NCBI GenBank assembly: GCA_003194525.1
Contig: NBIV01000165.1
Location: 1-64,000 of the forward strand
Length of the DNA stretch: 64,000 nt
Source of the DNA: Gracilariopsis chorda
Lineage: Eukaryota; Rhodophyta; Florideophyceae; Gracilariales; Gracilariaceae
Reading direction: 5' to 3'
In this document: positions 25,111-36,653 of the stretch, piece by piece
Layout: each line of letters starts with the position of its first letter
Numbering within the stretch: position 1 is the stretch's first letter
Notes under the pieces: model-generated
Told to the model about the DNA's origin: nothing
Databases searched by the model: none
The model's input: the letters and a program-made list of their open reading frames with translations, nothing else
Made by a program: the position numbers and the translations under genes

Positions 25111-26633
25111 AGCAGTGCTGGAACATTCTACCAATTTCGCGACCACAGTGACGTCAATGAATTAAGAGAGTTGCTTCATCTCATTTTCCTTCATATTTCG
25201 GAATCCTTCGCACACCAATCCTGAATCTGGATGTTCTGAACACACACTATGATGATTAATGTTTAGTACTAGGTAGAGAAGCACACTTGATGTCTCATGC
25301 GCGGAACCACCCAGCTGTGTGCACGCTCATCTGCAGCGCATCTGCGTACTTCTCTAAGTAATGACGCACAGCACGATCTACATCAACTCTTTTCTATATC
25401 TCCTTTCCACATTCAAGGTGCTTTCAATTCTCCATTGCGGAGAAGCGTGTAACTTGGAACAAGGGAGCTTGAGGCATAGTCCCATACACCCCAGCGCCCT
25501 CAAGAAAAGCAGGTGTACCAGGATCGTCTCAAATCCATGCCAGGATCCCCCCATCAGGTCGTGGACTACCAACTGTCTTTCATGGACAATCAAGCCGAGT
25601 TCGAGTCCGTCTCATTGCAATTGCTGCCATTCGCTGCTGGAAGTCGCACAAAGAGGCCAGTAGCATTGGACAATGAGTGCAACACTTTGGGGGAAATCTC
25701 AGCAAAAGCCGTCATTTCTGTCTCAAGTCCCTGGGAGCATGGCGTCGCAGACGAACGTAGTTCATAACATGACGATTTTCCGCGCTTCTCGGAATACGTT
25801 CTTACTCTCTCGACGCTACTACATTTGTAGCCCAAGCGACAGAAATGAATAACCATAATTACCACCGGTGGTGCGTGCTCGCTTTTCAGTGATTCAGAAT
25901 GGGTAACAAAGCCGGATGCAACACGGACGCTCCCGAGACTTGAAGTGCAGTCGCGTGCACGTGAACCTAGGTAGAACCGAACCTGCTTTCCTTTATTTCT
26001 CAGTGGCGGCCATGAGGCCGTAGCTTAAGTGGAATCATTACTAGACACTATTCTAGGAAGCTAACAAAACCTCAAACAACAATTCCGGCACACACGCCCC
26101 GCGACGTTTTTCACGTGTGTGTGATTCTACGGCTCAGGAAAGCATAGGCGTAAAGGATCCCTCATCTGACATCTATATCGCTACATCTACATTATAAACC
26201 AGGCAAACGATCATACACATACGACTTCCCATTCCAGAAACTAGCAGTATGCGGGCTATCCTTCACGTCGCATCCAGGCCCTCTGACACATGCATCTGAG
26301 TCTCCCCTGAGCCTTCGGTACCACCTAAATATGATTCGAGTCCTTTCCTCGCGTCTAAGAGTCAATTGCACTACAAATCTTCCTCCTGAAAAGCAAACAC
26401 AAACGCGATTTGAGTTGCAAAAACAAATACGCGGAGGTGCATAAATACGCAAGCCAGCGTCCACGATGGGCGACCTTCTGGACCCATCATGTTCCAACGC
26501 GTCACAACTCACTACCATCGATCCAAGATCTCTCACATTCAGCCACTCAGACAACAACTTCATGAACCAACCTAACAGCTACAAAGCACCCAGCAATCAC
26601 TCTTCCCCTAAATAACCAATTAGACCTCCACAC
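25110..26633. other. Unassigned stretch left of the Harbinger element
   Basis: No supported gene. An open frame on the minus strand at 25,590-25,865 has ordinary composition but no recognised family. Confidence 0.35.
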
Positions 26634-26636
26634 TAA

Positions 26637-26650
26637 GAGTGTCTCCACCG
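26637..26650 (+). repeat. Harbinger left terminal inverted repeat
   Basis: GAGTGTCTCCACCG, preceded by the TAA target duplication. The match with the right end stops sharply after 14 bp. Confidence 0.9.
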
Positions 26651-26708
26651 AAGGCCGGTTCCACTCCAAACCGAACTGCGCGTGTAAACATTCTATTGGC
26701 TGCTTCAT

Positions 26709-28209
26709 TTGCGCAGCATACAGTTCAAACTCGACATTCAAAACATGCCGTTGAACCATGGTTCATCGCACCCGTCCGCAACTACCACCTTGATTCAACG
26801 ACTGAAAGTGATCAAGAATGCACTTCACTTTCTTTTCAAAGAAGAAAAAGATGAAGAAACCGCCTTTGCTGTCGCATTCTGGAACCAGACGGTTTCCCAA
26901 TCTGTATTGTACTTTCAAGATAGCTCTACATATCGTGGATCTTTCCCTGGGAAACAGCCGAAAATTGAAAAGAACCATGATCAAATGCATCATTTCTATA
27001 TGATGAAGTACTTTTGGCCACGGGATATTGCTCGTCCCGGATGTGACGCAAAAGGACCGCAACAATCCGAATCCTCTTGAAAGGCGCTTCATAATGCCAA
27101 GAATGGTTTATACGAACATATTGAAAGGCGCTTTAGTAGAGTCAGACTACTTTCGAAAATTAATGCAGCCCAATGCGGTGGGAAAACTAGGAATATCTCC
27201 ACTTGTCAAAGTAATCTGCGCTCTACGACAAATATCACATGACATACCAAGTGATCTTGCTGAAGATATGTGTGATGTTTCCGAAACAACTGCCTCTTTG
27301 TGCTTAGACGAGTTTTGTAAAGCCGTTGAATCTCATTTCCGTGCGAAATACCTACAAGACCCTACTGATGAAGACTTGATTCGAACTGAACGACAGTTTG
27401 CACGAGTAGGATTTCCTGGGTGCATTGGATGTGTCGATTGCGGAGGCTGGGAGTGGAAGAGTTGTCCTAAAGCCCTTCAAGGAGTCATGATTGGAAAAGA
27501 AGGAAAACCTACGCTACGAATGGAGCTTATCTGCTACTTGGACATGTGGATTTGGGCTTTTCAATTTGGGTTACCTGAAGGTTTTAACGACTTGAACATT
27601 CTGGAATTAAGCACATTCTTTAATAAGATCTTGGCAGGTTCCTTCCCTACTGTGAAGCCTTCTTATACAGTGAGTGGTATTGGTATCGATTGGTATTAGT
27701 ACCTTGCCGATGTAATTTATCCTAAGTGGAAGATTTTCATACAAACTATAAATCAACCTATAACTAAGAAAGAACAGCTGTTCTCACGTAGACCGGAAGC
27801 CGTGCGTAAAGTGGTCGAGAGGGAGTTTGGCGTTGTTTTCAAGCGATTTAAAAGTCTGTTTGTGAAGACACAAAAGTTTAACCTTGAAAACATACGAAGC
27901 ATGGCAACCGCAGCAATAATAGTGCAGAAAATGATTGTGGAACAGCCCACAAAGTTTTACAGATGTGATGGTGCTGGAGGTGCATCCCCGTTCTTTAGCG
28001 AAGACGATGACTGTACAGATTTTGTCATAGAGACACTGAACGAAAGCGATGTGGTAGGTTTGTTTAACCAACGAAACATCACTGATGACATCAAATTGCC
28101 GCACTACAGAAGCGTCTTCAAAGAGCTTTACAAGAACATACTTGGGAGCTCCAAGGCTGCCAAACGCCAGAAAATGATTAATGATTACCAGACATACGAC
28201 CCCGTCTAG
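26709..28209 (+). pseudogene. PIF/Harbinger DDE transposase, one frame change and one TAG
   Basis: Transposase of the 'plant transposon protein' type (RNase H-fold DDE nuclease). The N-terminal part (from 26,709, ending YFWPRDIARPG) is in one frame. The rest continues in the +1 frame from about 27,030-27,060 (DVTQKDRNNPNPLERRF), so about one base is gained or lost there. First catalytic Asp in FPGCIGCVDCGGWEWK (about 27,441). Then IGKEGKPTLRMEL and LWIWAFQFGLPEGFNDLN-type blocks (here DMWIW). A TAG at 27,697-27,699 sits just before the second Asp in YLADVIYP. Catalytic Glu is in VEREFGVVFKRF (about 27,820). All three acidic residues remain. Only two lesions in about 500 codons suggest a recent loss. 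Confidence 0.88.
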
Positions 28210-28211
28210 GG

Positions 28212-28290
28212 GTCGTTCTCCCGCTTCCGCGGGGGACCTGCTTAACCCTAGTACCTCGGACTCGCCCCCCCGCGGAAGCGGAAGATAATT
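28212..28290. terminator. Hairpin between the convergent Harbinger genes
   Basis: Directly after the transposase stop comes a long GC-rich inverted repeat: CCCGCTTCCGCGGGGG near 28,220 pairs with CCCCCGCGGAAGCGG near 28,266, with about 35 bases between. A smaller CGACCCC/GGGGTCG pair overlaps the stop codon. It sits between two converging transcripts and could limit read-through. Confidence 0.5.
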
Positions 28291-28405
28291 TGCGACGTAC
28301 AGATTCCAAGATGTACTGTCGTTCACTCTCAGACGATCAGAATGCTAAAAACGCTGCGTCATCTGTGAGTGTGAGAGACGTATATTTCCCTTCGTTTCGC
28401 GGTTG

Positions 28406-29500
28406 CTACATTGATTTCTGTGCATCAGAGAGGTCACTTACGTCTGGTGTAGAACGTCGTGTCCCAAACATTGACACAATTGCTCCAACAGCTTCATTTT
28501 CTTTCGGTGTTGAAGATTCCTGAATGTTGAGGTCGCTGTGTTCAGGCTGCATGAAGGAAGAGCTGTTTGGGTAGCAGTCGGACCGAGAACCGATGCTGTT
28601 TTTGCGTTGACTCCCAACCTTCACAGAACTTTCCACCTCTTCAATTGCTTTCTGGGCCATGGCTTTGATATACTTCCTTCGCACTGTCTCGTTCACTTCA
28701 GGGAGAGAGAAAAGAGTAAACAATGACCTTTGCTTTTCGACAGCCAGAAATTGTTCTGCAACAACGTTACGCTTCTTTTCCGCCCTTGCCAGTTCCTCGA
28801 TGCCCTCAGCTCCTCTCTGTAACGCCTTAACTTGGTTCGCCATAATTTGAGCTCTCTTGCTTCCGACCATGCTGCCTTTCTTTACCCCAGACCCTTCATT
28901 CGCAGAAACGATTGGACTTGTATTAGTTTGCCTATCAGACGGGTCGCCTATGATACTGCCTACGTCATGTTGTACACTACTTTTTGCTTCAGATTTGTCT
29001 TTGGTGACCTCCTGTTTCTCCTGCTTCTTTGACATCATCACCAATTCCCATTGATTAGACTTACGAAAAAAGAACAGGACGTCAAAAAACTCGAACTTGT
29101 CGCCGTACTCCAGAGACGTATCCCGTAGGTGGCTATACATGTTGCTCATATTCCCTTTACCATTGTACACGGCTGTAGTGGCACGGAATATGTCCTCCTC
29201 TGTTGGCAACCCTGTTGGTTTCTTTTCTTTCATGGCCATGACAATACCCTCAAACGTGATACACTCACACCGCGCCTTTTTGTACCTTTGAGCGATTGTG
29301 CTAGCTGTTAGGGTAAATGTCACCAATGCCTCGTCTTTTTGCTTTGCTTCTTCAAGAAAAGCAGTATAAGCAGTTTCGATTTGCTTGTAAAACTTCTCAC
29401 GTTTCTTTCCGGCACCAGCAAATGGATCTTCTGAGGCCCCTATATATGCGCGGCATGCACATTTTGTTTCAATGGTTGACCAATCTTTGCTGGAGCCCAT
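28406..29500 (-). CDS. Harbinger Myb/SANT-like DNA-binding protein, intact
   Basis: 364 codons, uninterrupted, convergent with the transposase inside the same inverted ends. The N-terminal ~110 residues (DWSTIETKCACRAYIGASEDP, then a helix-rich REKFYKQIETAY part, then YKKARCECITFEGIVMAM) follow the Myb/SANT-like or NAM-associated pattern that PIF/Harbinger second ORFs share: conserved Trp, 'ASEDPxxG', 'FY' and 'R-x-K' spacings, then a FEFFDVLFFF..NQWELV block. The C-terminal half is charged and probably coiled (ELARAEKKRNVVAEQFLAVEKQ). In characterised PIF/Harbinger systems this partner aids nuclear import and DNA binding of the transposase. Still open while its transposase is broken, so it may be recent or able to act in trans. 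Confidence 0.8.
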   Translation of the reverse strand: MGSSKDWSTIETKCACRAYIGASEDPFAGAGKKREKFYKQIETAYTAFLEEAKQKDEALVTFTLTASTIAQRYKKARCECITFEGIVMAMKEKKPTGLPTEEDIFRATTAVYNGKGNMSNMYSHLRDTSLEYGDKFEFFDVLFFFRKSNQWELVMMSKKQEKQEVTKDKSEAKSSVQHDVGSIIGDPSDRQTNTSPIVSANEGSGVKKGSMVGSKRAQIMANQVKALQRGAEGIEELARAEKKRNVVAEQFLAVEKQRSLFTLFSLPEVNETVRRKYIKAMAQKAIEEVESSVKVGSQRKNSIGSRSDCYPNSSSFMQPEHSDLNIQESSTPKENEAVGAIVSMFGTRRSTPDVSDLSDAQKSM

Positions 29501-29869
29501 AGTGTGGGCGTAAGTGAATGGAGGGAGGAAAACGAAGTCTCGAGACAGTCAAGTTTAGAACTGCTACCCACTGCGTAATGTAAAGCAATAGTGGGCTTTT
29601 GAGCTGTAGCAGGGAGTGGCAGAGTCAAGGTGTTTGCTTTCTGGTGGCGAGAACCGCTCCCGCCACTGGCACGAAAGTCTCCAAGTGGGCAAGAGTTGGA
29701 TTGGAACATGCCTTTTTCGCATCCAAATTGTATAGATTTGGACTCGAAATTGTGAAGGTCCAATCCAAAACATCTGTGTTGGATTAGGCAACTTCTTTGA
29801 AGAGTACGGGTGGAGATGTGTCGCGATCCAATTTACCTATTTTGGATTGAATTCTGGATTTGCATGCCC

Positions 29870-29883
29870 CGGTGGAGACACTC
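29870..29883 (-). repeat. Harbinger right terminal inverted repeat
   Basis: CGGTGGAGACACTC, exact complement of the left end, followed by TAA. Confidence 0.9.
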
Positions 29884-29886
29884 TAA

Positions 29887-32700
29887 CATTCCATGGACAC
29901 AGCACGACTGTTTGTTCCGGTGCAACCCCAGTTACGAACGATGGCCATTTCGGCGTGGACCTCGGAGCACCCAGGTATCCAGGAGTCTTCAAACCCAATA
30001 GCGCCGGAAACGCCGGCTGCCCCTGACGATATCCACTGGGGAGCGGCCCCGGCGCCTTTGGTGGAGCTTTAACCCAAACAGTGGCCCTTTTACGAAACCG
30101 TTGTCACGAGGAACCCTATTTCTCACGGGGAGCCTATCTCCAAGACACCTTGGTTCGATTCGGTACGGATAATCAACGATTATCTCCTTGAATCGTAAAC
30201 CGACCAAGGTTGGCTGCCGTGTGACGTGCTGGTGTCTGTCGTCCGGTGCTGGGACGGTGCCACCACGTCGCGGTTCCGACTGCCATCCTCGCGCAAAGCC
30301 GCTTTGACCGCATGCTAAAGCCCCTGGTCACATGGCCTGCATGGCGTACCTGCTACTCATTCGATCCCCGAATGAGATACAGGTTCCTCCGTCCTACGGC
30401 TTTGACGCGGCTCTGTTTCGCACTCGTGGTACATTGCAGTACGGGGAACGGTAGGCCAAAGCGGTGGGAGACGCCCAGATCTATATGGGGACCGTCCGTC
30501 CTCAACAGGAACTTCTTTTCTGGACCAGGCCGATTCTTCTGGCAGAGTTCTCTCACCTTCCACGTAGCTCACAGTATGCGGTCTTCCAGGTAATCCGATT
30601 CGAGTAGAAGCAGTGTTCTACATCCTGATGTCTGGTACGGTACCAGGCCATGGACGTAGAACTGATTTTACCGCAGTATAGACGGGATCAGTATGGTGCG
30701 TTGCCTTACTTCTGGCCCACGGTCGAAATGTGCATGGGTTGCTACGTCGAGCTTCCCTCTTGCAACACCTACCTGGGATTATGGTTCCTCGATAATTCTT
30801 CGAACGGACTATGGTGTCTCCTTGCCACCAAGTGTACAGTCAGCGTGGTGGACTATCTCCTCTGTTAGGTGTACGACCACTGTCGCATCTGGTACATACC
30901 AGATATGCTCCGTCAATCCATCCATCGCTTGGATCTCACCCATGTTCCGGGCTCCAACCGCAATATTGATCGAATTGGCTTGCATCGTCGATATCATATA
31001 TGGAACAGACTGGAGTGCAGTCACTCCGTAGCAGCGTTCTCGGGGTCTTCAGCACGGCTGCGATCGGTCTCCCGGACGTTACGCCGCCATTGGGGATTAC
31101 ATTTTCTTTGCCTCATGGGAATGGAACCATATCTTCGCAGCAGAGGCCCTTGATCTTCGTAGACCTCCAACATCGATTCCCGACGGTCATCCCGCCGGTT
31201 ACGACTTCATGGAAGATGACCACGAAGTGGTGGAAGTAAATGATTCAATAGCAGAAAAAGACGCTATCGATGACAAGTAAAACATAACAGGGGACGTCGA
31301 AGGGTTCCATTTTGTGGCAGTTCGTCCTCCTGCAGAGATAACTCAAACAATGGCGATTCCGAACCCCCCGAAGGGGGCTGCAGCTGTCAGTGCCGTGGCT
31401 AGTACAGATCCGCCTGCTGCAGTAATCCGTCAAATTCTCCGAGTCCTCGATGTAACCATCGCGGACACGGTGACTGACGTCGACGAACTCCAAGTGCCTC
31501 CCAGCGTATGCAGGTTTGATGGGGTTCTTCCTCTGCAAAAAATGACGGCCATGCCGTGGTAGACACATTGTGTTCACTAGCTTCCGAGTAAACCATACTT
31601 TCTCCTCAGTTCAGGTCTTTTTCTCCTCTCAGATCCTGTTCTTAATCCCTTTTCTCTCATTCCACGGTCTGTCTTCAGCTTCGTCTCCCCTGTAAGATCA
31701 TTGTCACCCCAACGTAGGGTTTTAACCAACATGAATACGTTCCAGTGTGCTTGGTATCGGAGTCCGTGTTCTATGGTGGTATTGTAGGACATTCGAGGGC
31801 CGAAGTTGCTCCATCGGTTCCAGGATATCCTTGTCAGGGAGGTACCCGTACCAACAGACTCTGCACTGCAGGTCACTCTTTCGGTTCGAGTCGTGACTCA
31901 AGATTCTATCCATAACAAATTACTGTTCGTACACTTTCCGTGATATAAGCGGTTCCTCAAGGCCTCCTGGCCCTCCCTGGATGCAGGGTCGTTGTTTTAT
32001 ACCGCTCTTGGCACGGGGGACCCCGTTAAGTGGAACTGGGAACGTTTGATTTGGCTGCTGTGGCTTCTGATGCACGTGGTGACGCCAAGGCGATCTGGAC
32101 GTTAGACAAAACTCCCTGGGGTTTCCGTGGTATCTTTTACAAGGTCACACTCTCTTGCGTTTACAGGTACTACCGGTGTTCTTCAACACGGTCCGTCGAA
32201 GGTGGGAGAATATTTTGACGTTTGAGTTGCCTCCGTTCCGACTGTGGGCTCTTTGACAGATTTGCAGCTTCGCTGCACTGGCATGGTGAGTGGTGCGATT
32301 CCCAGTGTCGTGGAGGCGGTTCAGTTCCTCGTCTGGGCCTATCAGCATCCACCATGCTGTGGCGGAACAATATGCTGTTGCCAACGGGCCGCGCCTCGTC
32401 AGGCATTCAGCGTTTATGGTTTGTCACTTCCGTGTCCCGTTCACACTGACCTCTCGACTGAAAATTGCGTTCGGTATGACGCGGCAGTTGTCTCGGTTGC
32501 AGTGAGTTCACGTCACTTCCTGGCCCTGTAGTCTGCTCTAATGGTTATGGATGAACGTCCTTGGTATCCAGTGGAATCGTTGCGTGTTCTTCGCGGAGTT
32601 CATCCATGGTCACGGTATTTTGCTCTCCCGGAGAGTTCTACTTTTGGACGCTAATCTCTGTGATATACGGGACGGCTGAAACCCATTATTTCCGAGCAGT
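29887..32700 (+). pseudogene. Decayed, unidentified coding stretch
   Basis: I do not recognise this region. Plus-strand frames keep protein-like composition over long distances but switch frame and meet stops: 30,246-30,593, 30,650-30,868 (DVELILPQYRRDQYGALPYFW), 31,000-31,239, 31,140-31,260 (acidic, DFMEDDHEVVEVND), 31,314-31,562, and 32,244-32,531. The plus frames look better than the minus frames here, while the gypsy pol to the right is on the minus strand, so this is probably a separate decayed element or gene. No family is claimed. Confidence 0.3.
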
Positions 32701-32759
32701 GGAGTTTTTCAGGCCTGAAACCGTTGCAGTCGCCGACGGTCCCTTCTACAAATCCGTTT

Positions 32760-35700
32760 TCAACGGTGCCACCTCCCGTTTCTTAGGTGAAGGGGTAGTA
32801 GGGAAGATTTACGGAGATGGAATAACCCCAAAGAGGGGTAGTGACGGGGCTGGCTGAGACGGGGATCGCTGTAGCGGCAAGGGGAGGTCTGTGAATTCCC
32901 ATTGGTGGTTGGGCAAGATAGAGGGCTTCGAATTGGAATCCACACCAAGCGAAAATGAGCTTCAAGTGATTGTAGCATCCGGTATGGGCGGTGCGAACGA
33001 GCCCAACAATGGCTTCGGCGCTGCCTTGACGCCGTCACGCGAAATGCGTTCATGCTCGCCGTTGCGTTACAAACCACAGTGGAGCCGGGCTCGTTGATAG
33101 AGACAACGCAGTATGGTTCATAAGCGATTCTGCACAGCGTATGTCTCTTCTCGTTTTCGGGACTACAATATTGCTTCATAAGGAGGTCATAATCGTCCTT
33201 GCGGATCTGCGGGATATACTGGAAGACTTGGGCGTCAAATTCATGCCTTAAGCGTTCCTGGGCCTTGTTCATGGCTTTTCGCATAGCGGGTACCATTGCT
33301 TTCAACCACAATTTCCACTTATCCCAGTGAAGTCTCTGGGAGAGCTCTCCATCCAAGGTGTGGTAGGGCTCAATGGCCGCCAACGGTGAAGCTCTTGACG
33401 ATACAAGCTCAAATAGCGTTAGGCTAGTAACGCTGTGTACTTGGACATTGTAAGCGTAGGTGACGGCGTCCGTGTGTAGGTCCCACTCCATAGGGTAGTC
33501 TGTGACGAAACTTTGGAGAGCATTGAGAATTGTACGGTTACACCGTGTCTCTTGGCCATTGCTCTGCTGATGTTAAGTCTTAGTGAGCCAGTTCCTAATT
33601 TCCAATATCCGGCAGACATCGTGGAAGAACTTTGCGGGAAATTGCGATCCATTTTCTGACAGGAGGTAGATCGGTGGGCTATTGGTAAAAACGCAATGAA
33701 TGAAGAAGGTCTGGGCCACTGTGGTGGCAATATTCCTCTTCAGAGGGACCGTCCGAGTTATATTAGAAAACCTATCGGTGAGGTCCACTAAATAGCGGTT
33801 ACTCCGTGGCATCCAGGTGACTTTGACCAGTTGATCAATGCCGATGAACGTTAACGGAGCCTGACCTGGAACGAGCATCACCTTTTTCGAATACTTTCGC
33901 AGCTTCATGTGGCTTCTCCCACAAGGGAAGCAACCACGCACTGATTCATATGCTTCGAAGGACATTGCGGGCGAGCAAAAGTCCTTTCGCAGCGTGTAGT
34001 ACAACTTCCTTCGACCCGGATGAGCGGCGAGCTTCGGAAAGTACGCAAGGTGCAAAACTCGGGTTTGTAATTAGTGAGGCACCACACTCTGTAGACGTCG
34101 TTCTAATTCTTGAACAACATACCCTTGGTGATTTACCGTGAAGGGCATCTGAGCACCTCCATTGGTACGGGCCGTAACCTCCATGCAGAAGGGATACAAT
34201 AATGCTCAGGGACCAATTCTTCTGGTATAACCCGCACCAATGAACCCGTAGTTTGTCCATGGTCTCGGCGGTGAGTGTATCATCGAATATTTCTTCTGAG
34301 AAGGCGTCGGTGTCGTCCTTCATTTTTTCCGATAGGAAGCACGGTATTTCGAGGTCTTCGTTCGAAGCTGTCTTTTGTGTAGTCAGCAAGCGAGACAAGG
34401 CACCTACCTGATTGTTAGGGCTGCATCCTTTTTACTGCAATTCTTAGTAACATTCGTACAAGTAGAAACGGCCTTCGGCCGTGGGCGGCGCTGTGCGCCG
34501 CGTTGTTTATGTAGCTTTGTGTATTTAGTAGCGTTCGGAGGCTCTCCGAGCACTTTGCTCGCTTGCGCTCGCAATAACGCTCGTAGAACCACGGGGGGCC
34601 GCGGCGCCTAGAGTATGTGGAGACGTTAGGATTTTTGTTTAGGTACCTAAATTGACTGCAGTGCCAGCCAGTGATGAGAAAGCGCGACACGTTGCTTTGT
34701 GTAGCTGGGTCGCACTGCAGTCATTATGGGAGTGCCAGCCAGTAAGCAGAAAGCTTTGCTGCTGCTGCTGAATTTTTTTAATGGTGGGTAGGCGTTGCGC
34801 CAAATGGGCGATTTACATGCGCAAACGGGGGCGTGCAAAGGGAATTTGTGGCGCAACCCCTACCGTCAGTCAACAACACCCTCCTCATACATGTGTATAT
34901 CATTAAGAGTGGGGTGTTGAGATACCCGAAGTTTCTACTGCATCAAGTGATCTGACGCTTCTGTAATTGAGAACAGCTATCAAAGGGTCGATTGATCGGT
35001 GTAAATCTTGAAATTCATTCCAATATATACGGAAGAAGTGTTTGCAGCGCTCCCACCATGGCCAGGCATTACTTCTCTGAAAAGAAGTAGTTACGTTCAT
35101 GAACGCTGAGGCTTCGAGAGCAGTATCCAATCGGGAGCGGTTCCACATCTTGGTAATATGAAACAGGGCACAGCCAACCTGTACTTCACTTGCGTGCGTG
35201 TCTAGTGAGAATACGGTAAACCGGTTTTTGGTAACGCTAAGGTTGGCTGACGTCATGGAATCCACAAGGGGGGAGACTGCAGACCCTTTCGGTTCATCAA
35301 CCTCTTGCAGTTGGGTTGGTTGTCCTTTCCTGAAAACCTCATTTAGAGGTGCCGCCATTTCCAAAAAACGGGTGATAAACCTTCAGTATACATTACACAA
35401 AACTAGGAAGCGTCAAACCCCCATTTAATTCGTCGGTTGTTTGGCTTCTTTCAGAGACTTTACCAGAGTTTCTTCAATCGATAACTGTCCCGTACGGACT
35501 ATGTGACCGAGGTATTCTACGATCTCGGTGAAGAACTCGCATTTTCGTAGCTTGAGAGTAGTACCAGCATTTTGGGAGACACGCAGAACGTCGCAGACGT
35601 GTTCAAAGTGCTCATAAGAGTTATTCGTGAATACAATAACTTATCCAAGTACACCAAACAGTCATCCAAACGAAACCTAACAGTCCTTGATGGCAAACAA

Positions 35701-36653
35701 AAGCCGTTCTATGGAGGTTGATCTAGCTTACTGGGACTTACCAGTCTCCTGAACTCACACCCAGGGTTGTAAAAACGTTTGCTTTTCCCAGCAAATCGAT
35801 ACACTCGTCCATTCGCGGTATGGGCTAGACAGCCCTAACGATGAAAGCGTTAAGCTTTCAGTAATCGATACAAAACCGCCATGAATCATCGGACTTGGGA
35901 GCAAATACGACCAGCGACGCCCATGGTGATGAGGTCAGTTTCATAACACCGGCGCGTAGCATCTTCTTGACTTCCGACTTTTCTTTTTCCGTAGCCGCGG
36001 GCAAGCAATAGGGAGGTTTGAGTATGGGCCGTGTATCGGCGAGCAAATCCATGCAGTGTTCGTTGATACCAATAATTCCCATTGAGCCGTCCAACATTGA
36101 CATGAATTCGTGGAGTATGTCTCGTAACTGTTCACGGTGCGACGTGCTTACTTGTGCCAAATCCAATGACTACAGTTCCGTGATCCGACTATCATTCCCC
36201 ATGGGAGCTCGGTCCTCTCCCAGAGTCTTTGTCTCTTCCAACGCATTCGGTTATTCCTCTTTCTAGGGTGTCGGGGACTTTCCAGCCGATCACGAACCCA
36301 GGTCTTCGTCTCTTTAATGCATAGATTCAAAAAAGGAAAATGGCTGAAGCATGTATTGGTTGGAGAGGCCGAGGTCTGCGAGTTTATATTTTTGCATTGC
36401 CATGAACAGGACTCTATCTGGAATATGTAGATTTTTGTACCGTATCCATGGGAAACGAAGGACACCGAGTTTTTCTGAGTGCACTGAAGTGCAACGCCCT
36501 CAGGGAGGGATTCCTGGTACTTGATCGTTTTCTCGATACTATCGGTTGTGTAGTGTGTATATGAACTACGCCCCACAATGGTGGGTATGGACACGTGGGG
36601 CACGGTTTCGGGTCAATTGGCGGTTGGCCACAGTAGTGGATGTTGCCACGAAA
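32760..36653 (-). pseudogene. Ty3/gypsy internal region (RT, RNase H, integrase), broken
   Basis: Read from 36,653 downwards behind the LTR at 36,654-37,309. The first ~500 bases hold no clear gag or protease. RT: ILKPPYCLPAATEKEKSEV, SSPWASLVVFAPKS, WRFCIDY at 36,166-35,858, then decayed RT to about 35,400. RNase H: FSLDTHASEVQVGCALF at about 35,210. A 467-bp-family repeat interrupts the end of RNase H at about 34,430-34,910; after it the 'ADALSRL' block resumes as VGALSRLLTT (about 34,395). Integrase: zinc region about 34,050-33,900 (CFPCGRSH), core Asp in IGIDQLVK, LLSENGSQF in place of SDNG, SNGQE. The C-terminal part runs to about 32,760. Several frame changes and stops. Confidence 0.85.
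34440..34910 (+). repeat. Single ~467-bp family repeat inside gypsy pol
   Basis: One unit with all landmarks of the tandem array: CGGCCTTCGGCCG, CGGAGGCTCTCCGAG, GCTCGCTTGCGCTCGCAAT, GACTGCAGTGCCAGCCA, GCTTTGCTGCTGCTGCTG, GCGTTGCGCC, and a CATACATGTGTATAT end. It separates adjacent blocks of gypsy RNase H, so it arrived after the gypsy element. No clear target duplication is visible. Confidence 0.8.

Larger units (their letters stand above)
26637..29883 (+). mobile_element. Complete PIF/Harbinger DNA transposon
   Basis: A 3,247-bp element. The terminal inverted repeats are GAGTGTCTCCACCG at 26,637-26,650 and its exact complement at 29,870-29,883. Both ends are flanked by TAA (26,634-26,636 and 29,884-29,886), the 3-bp TWA duplication typical of the family. 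It holds the two genes expected of PIF/Harbinger: a DDE transposase on the plus strand and a Myb/SANT-like DNA-binding protein on the minus strand, convergent to each other. Only the transposase is broken. Confidence 0.92.
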
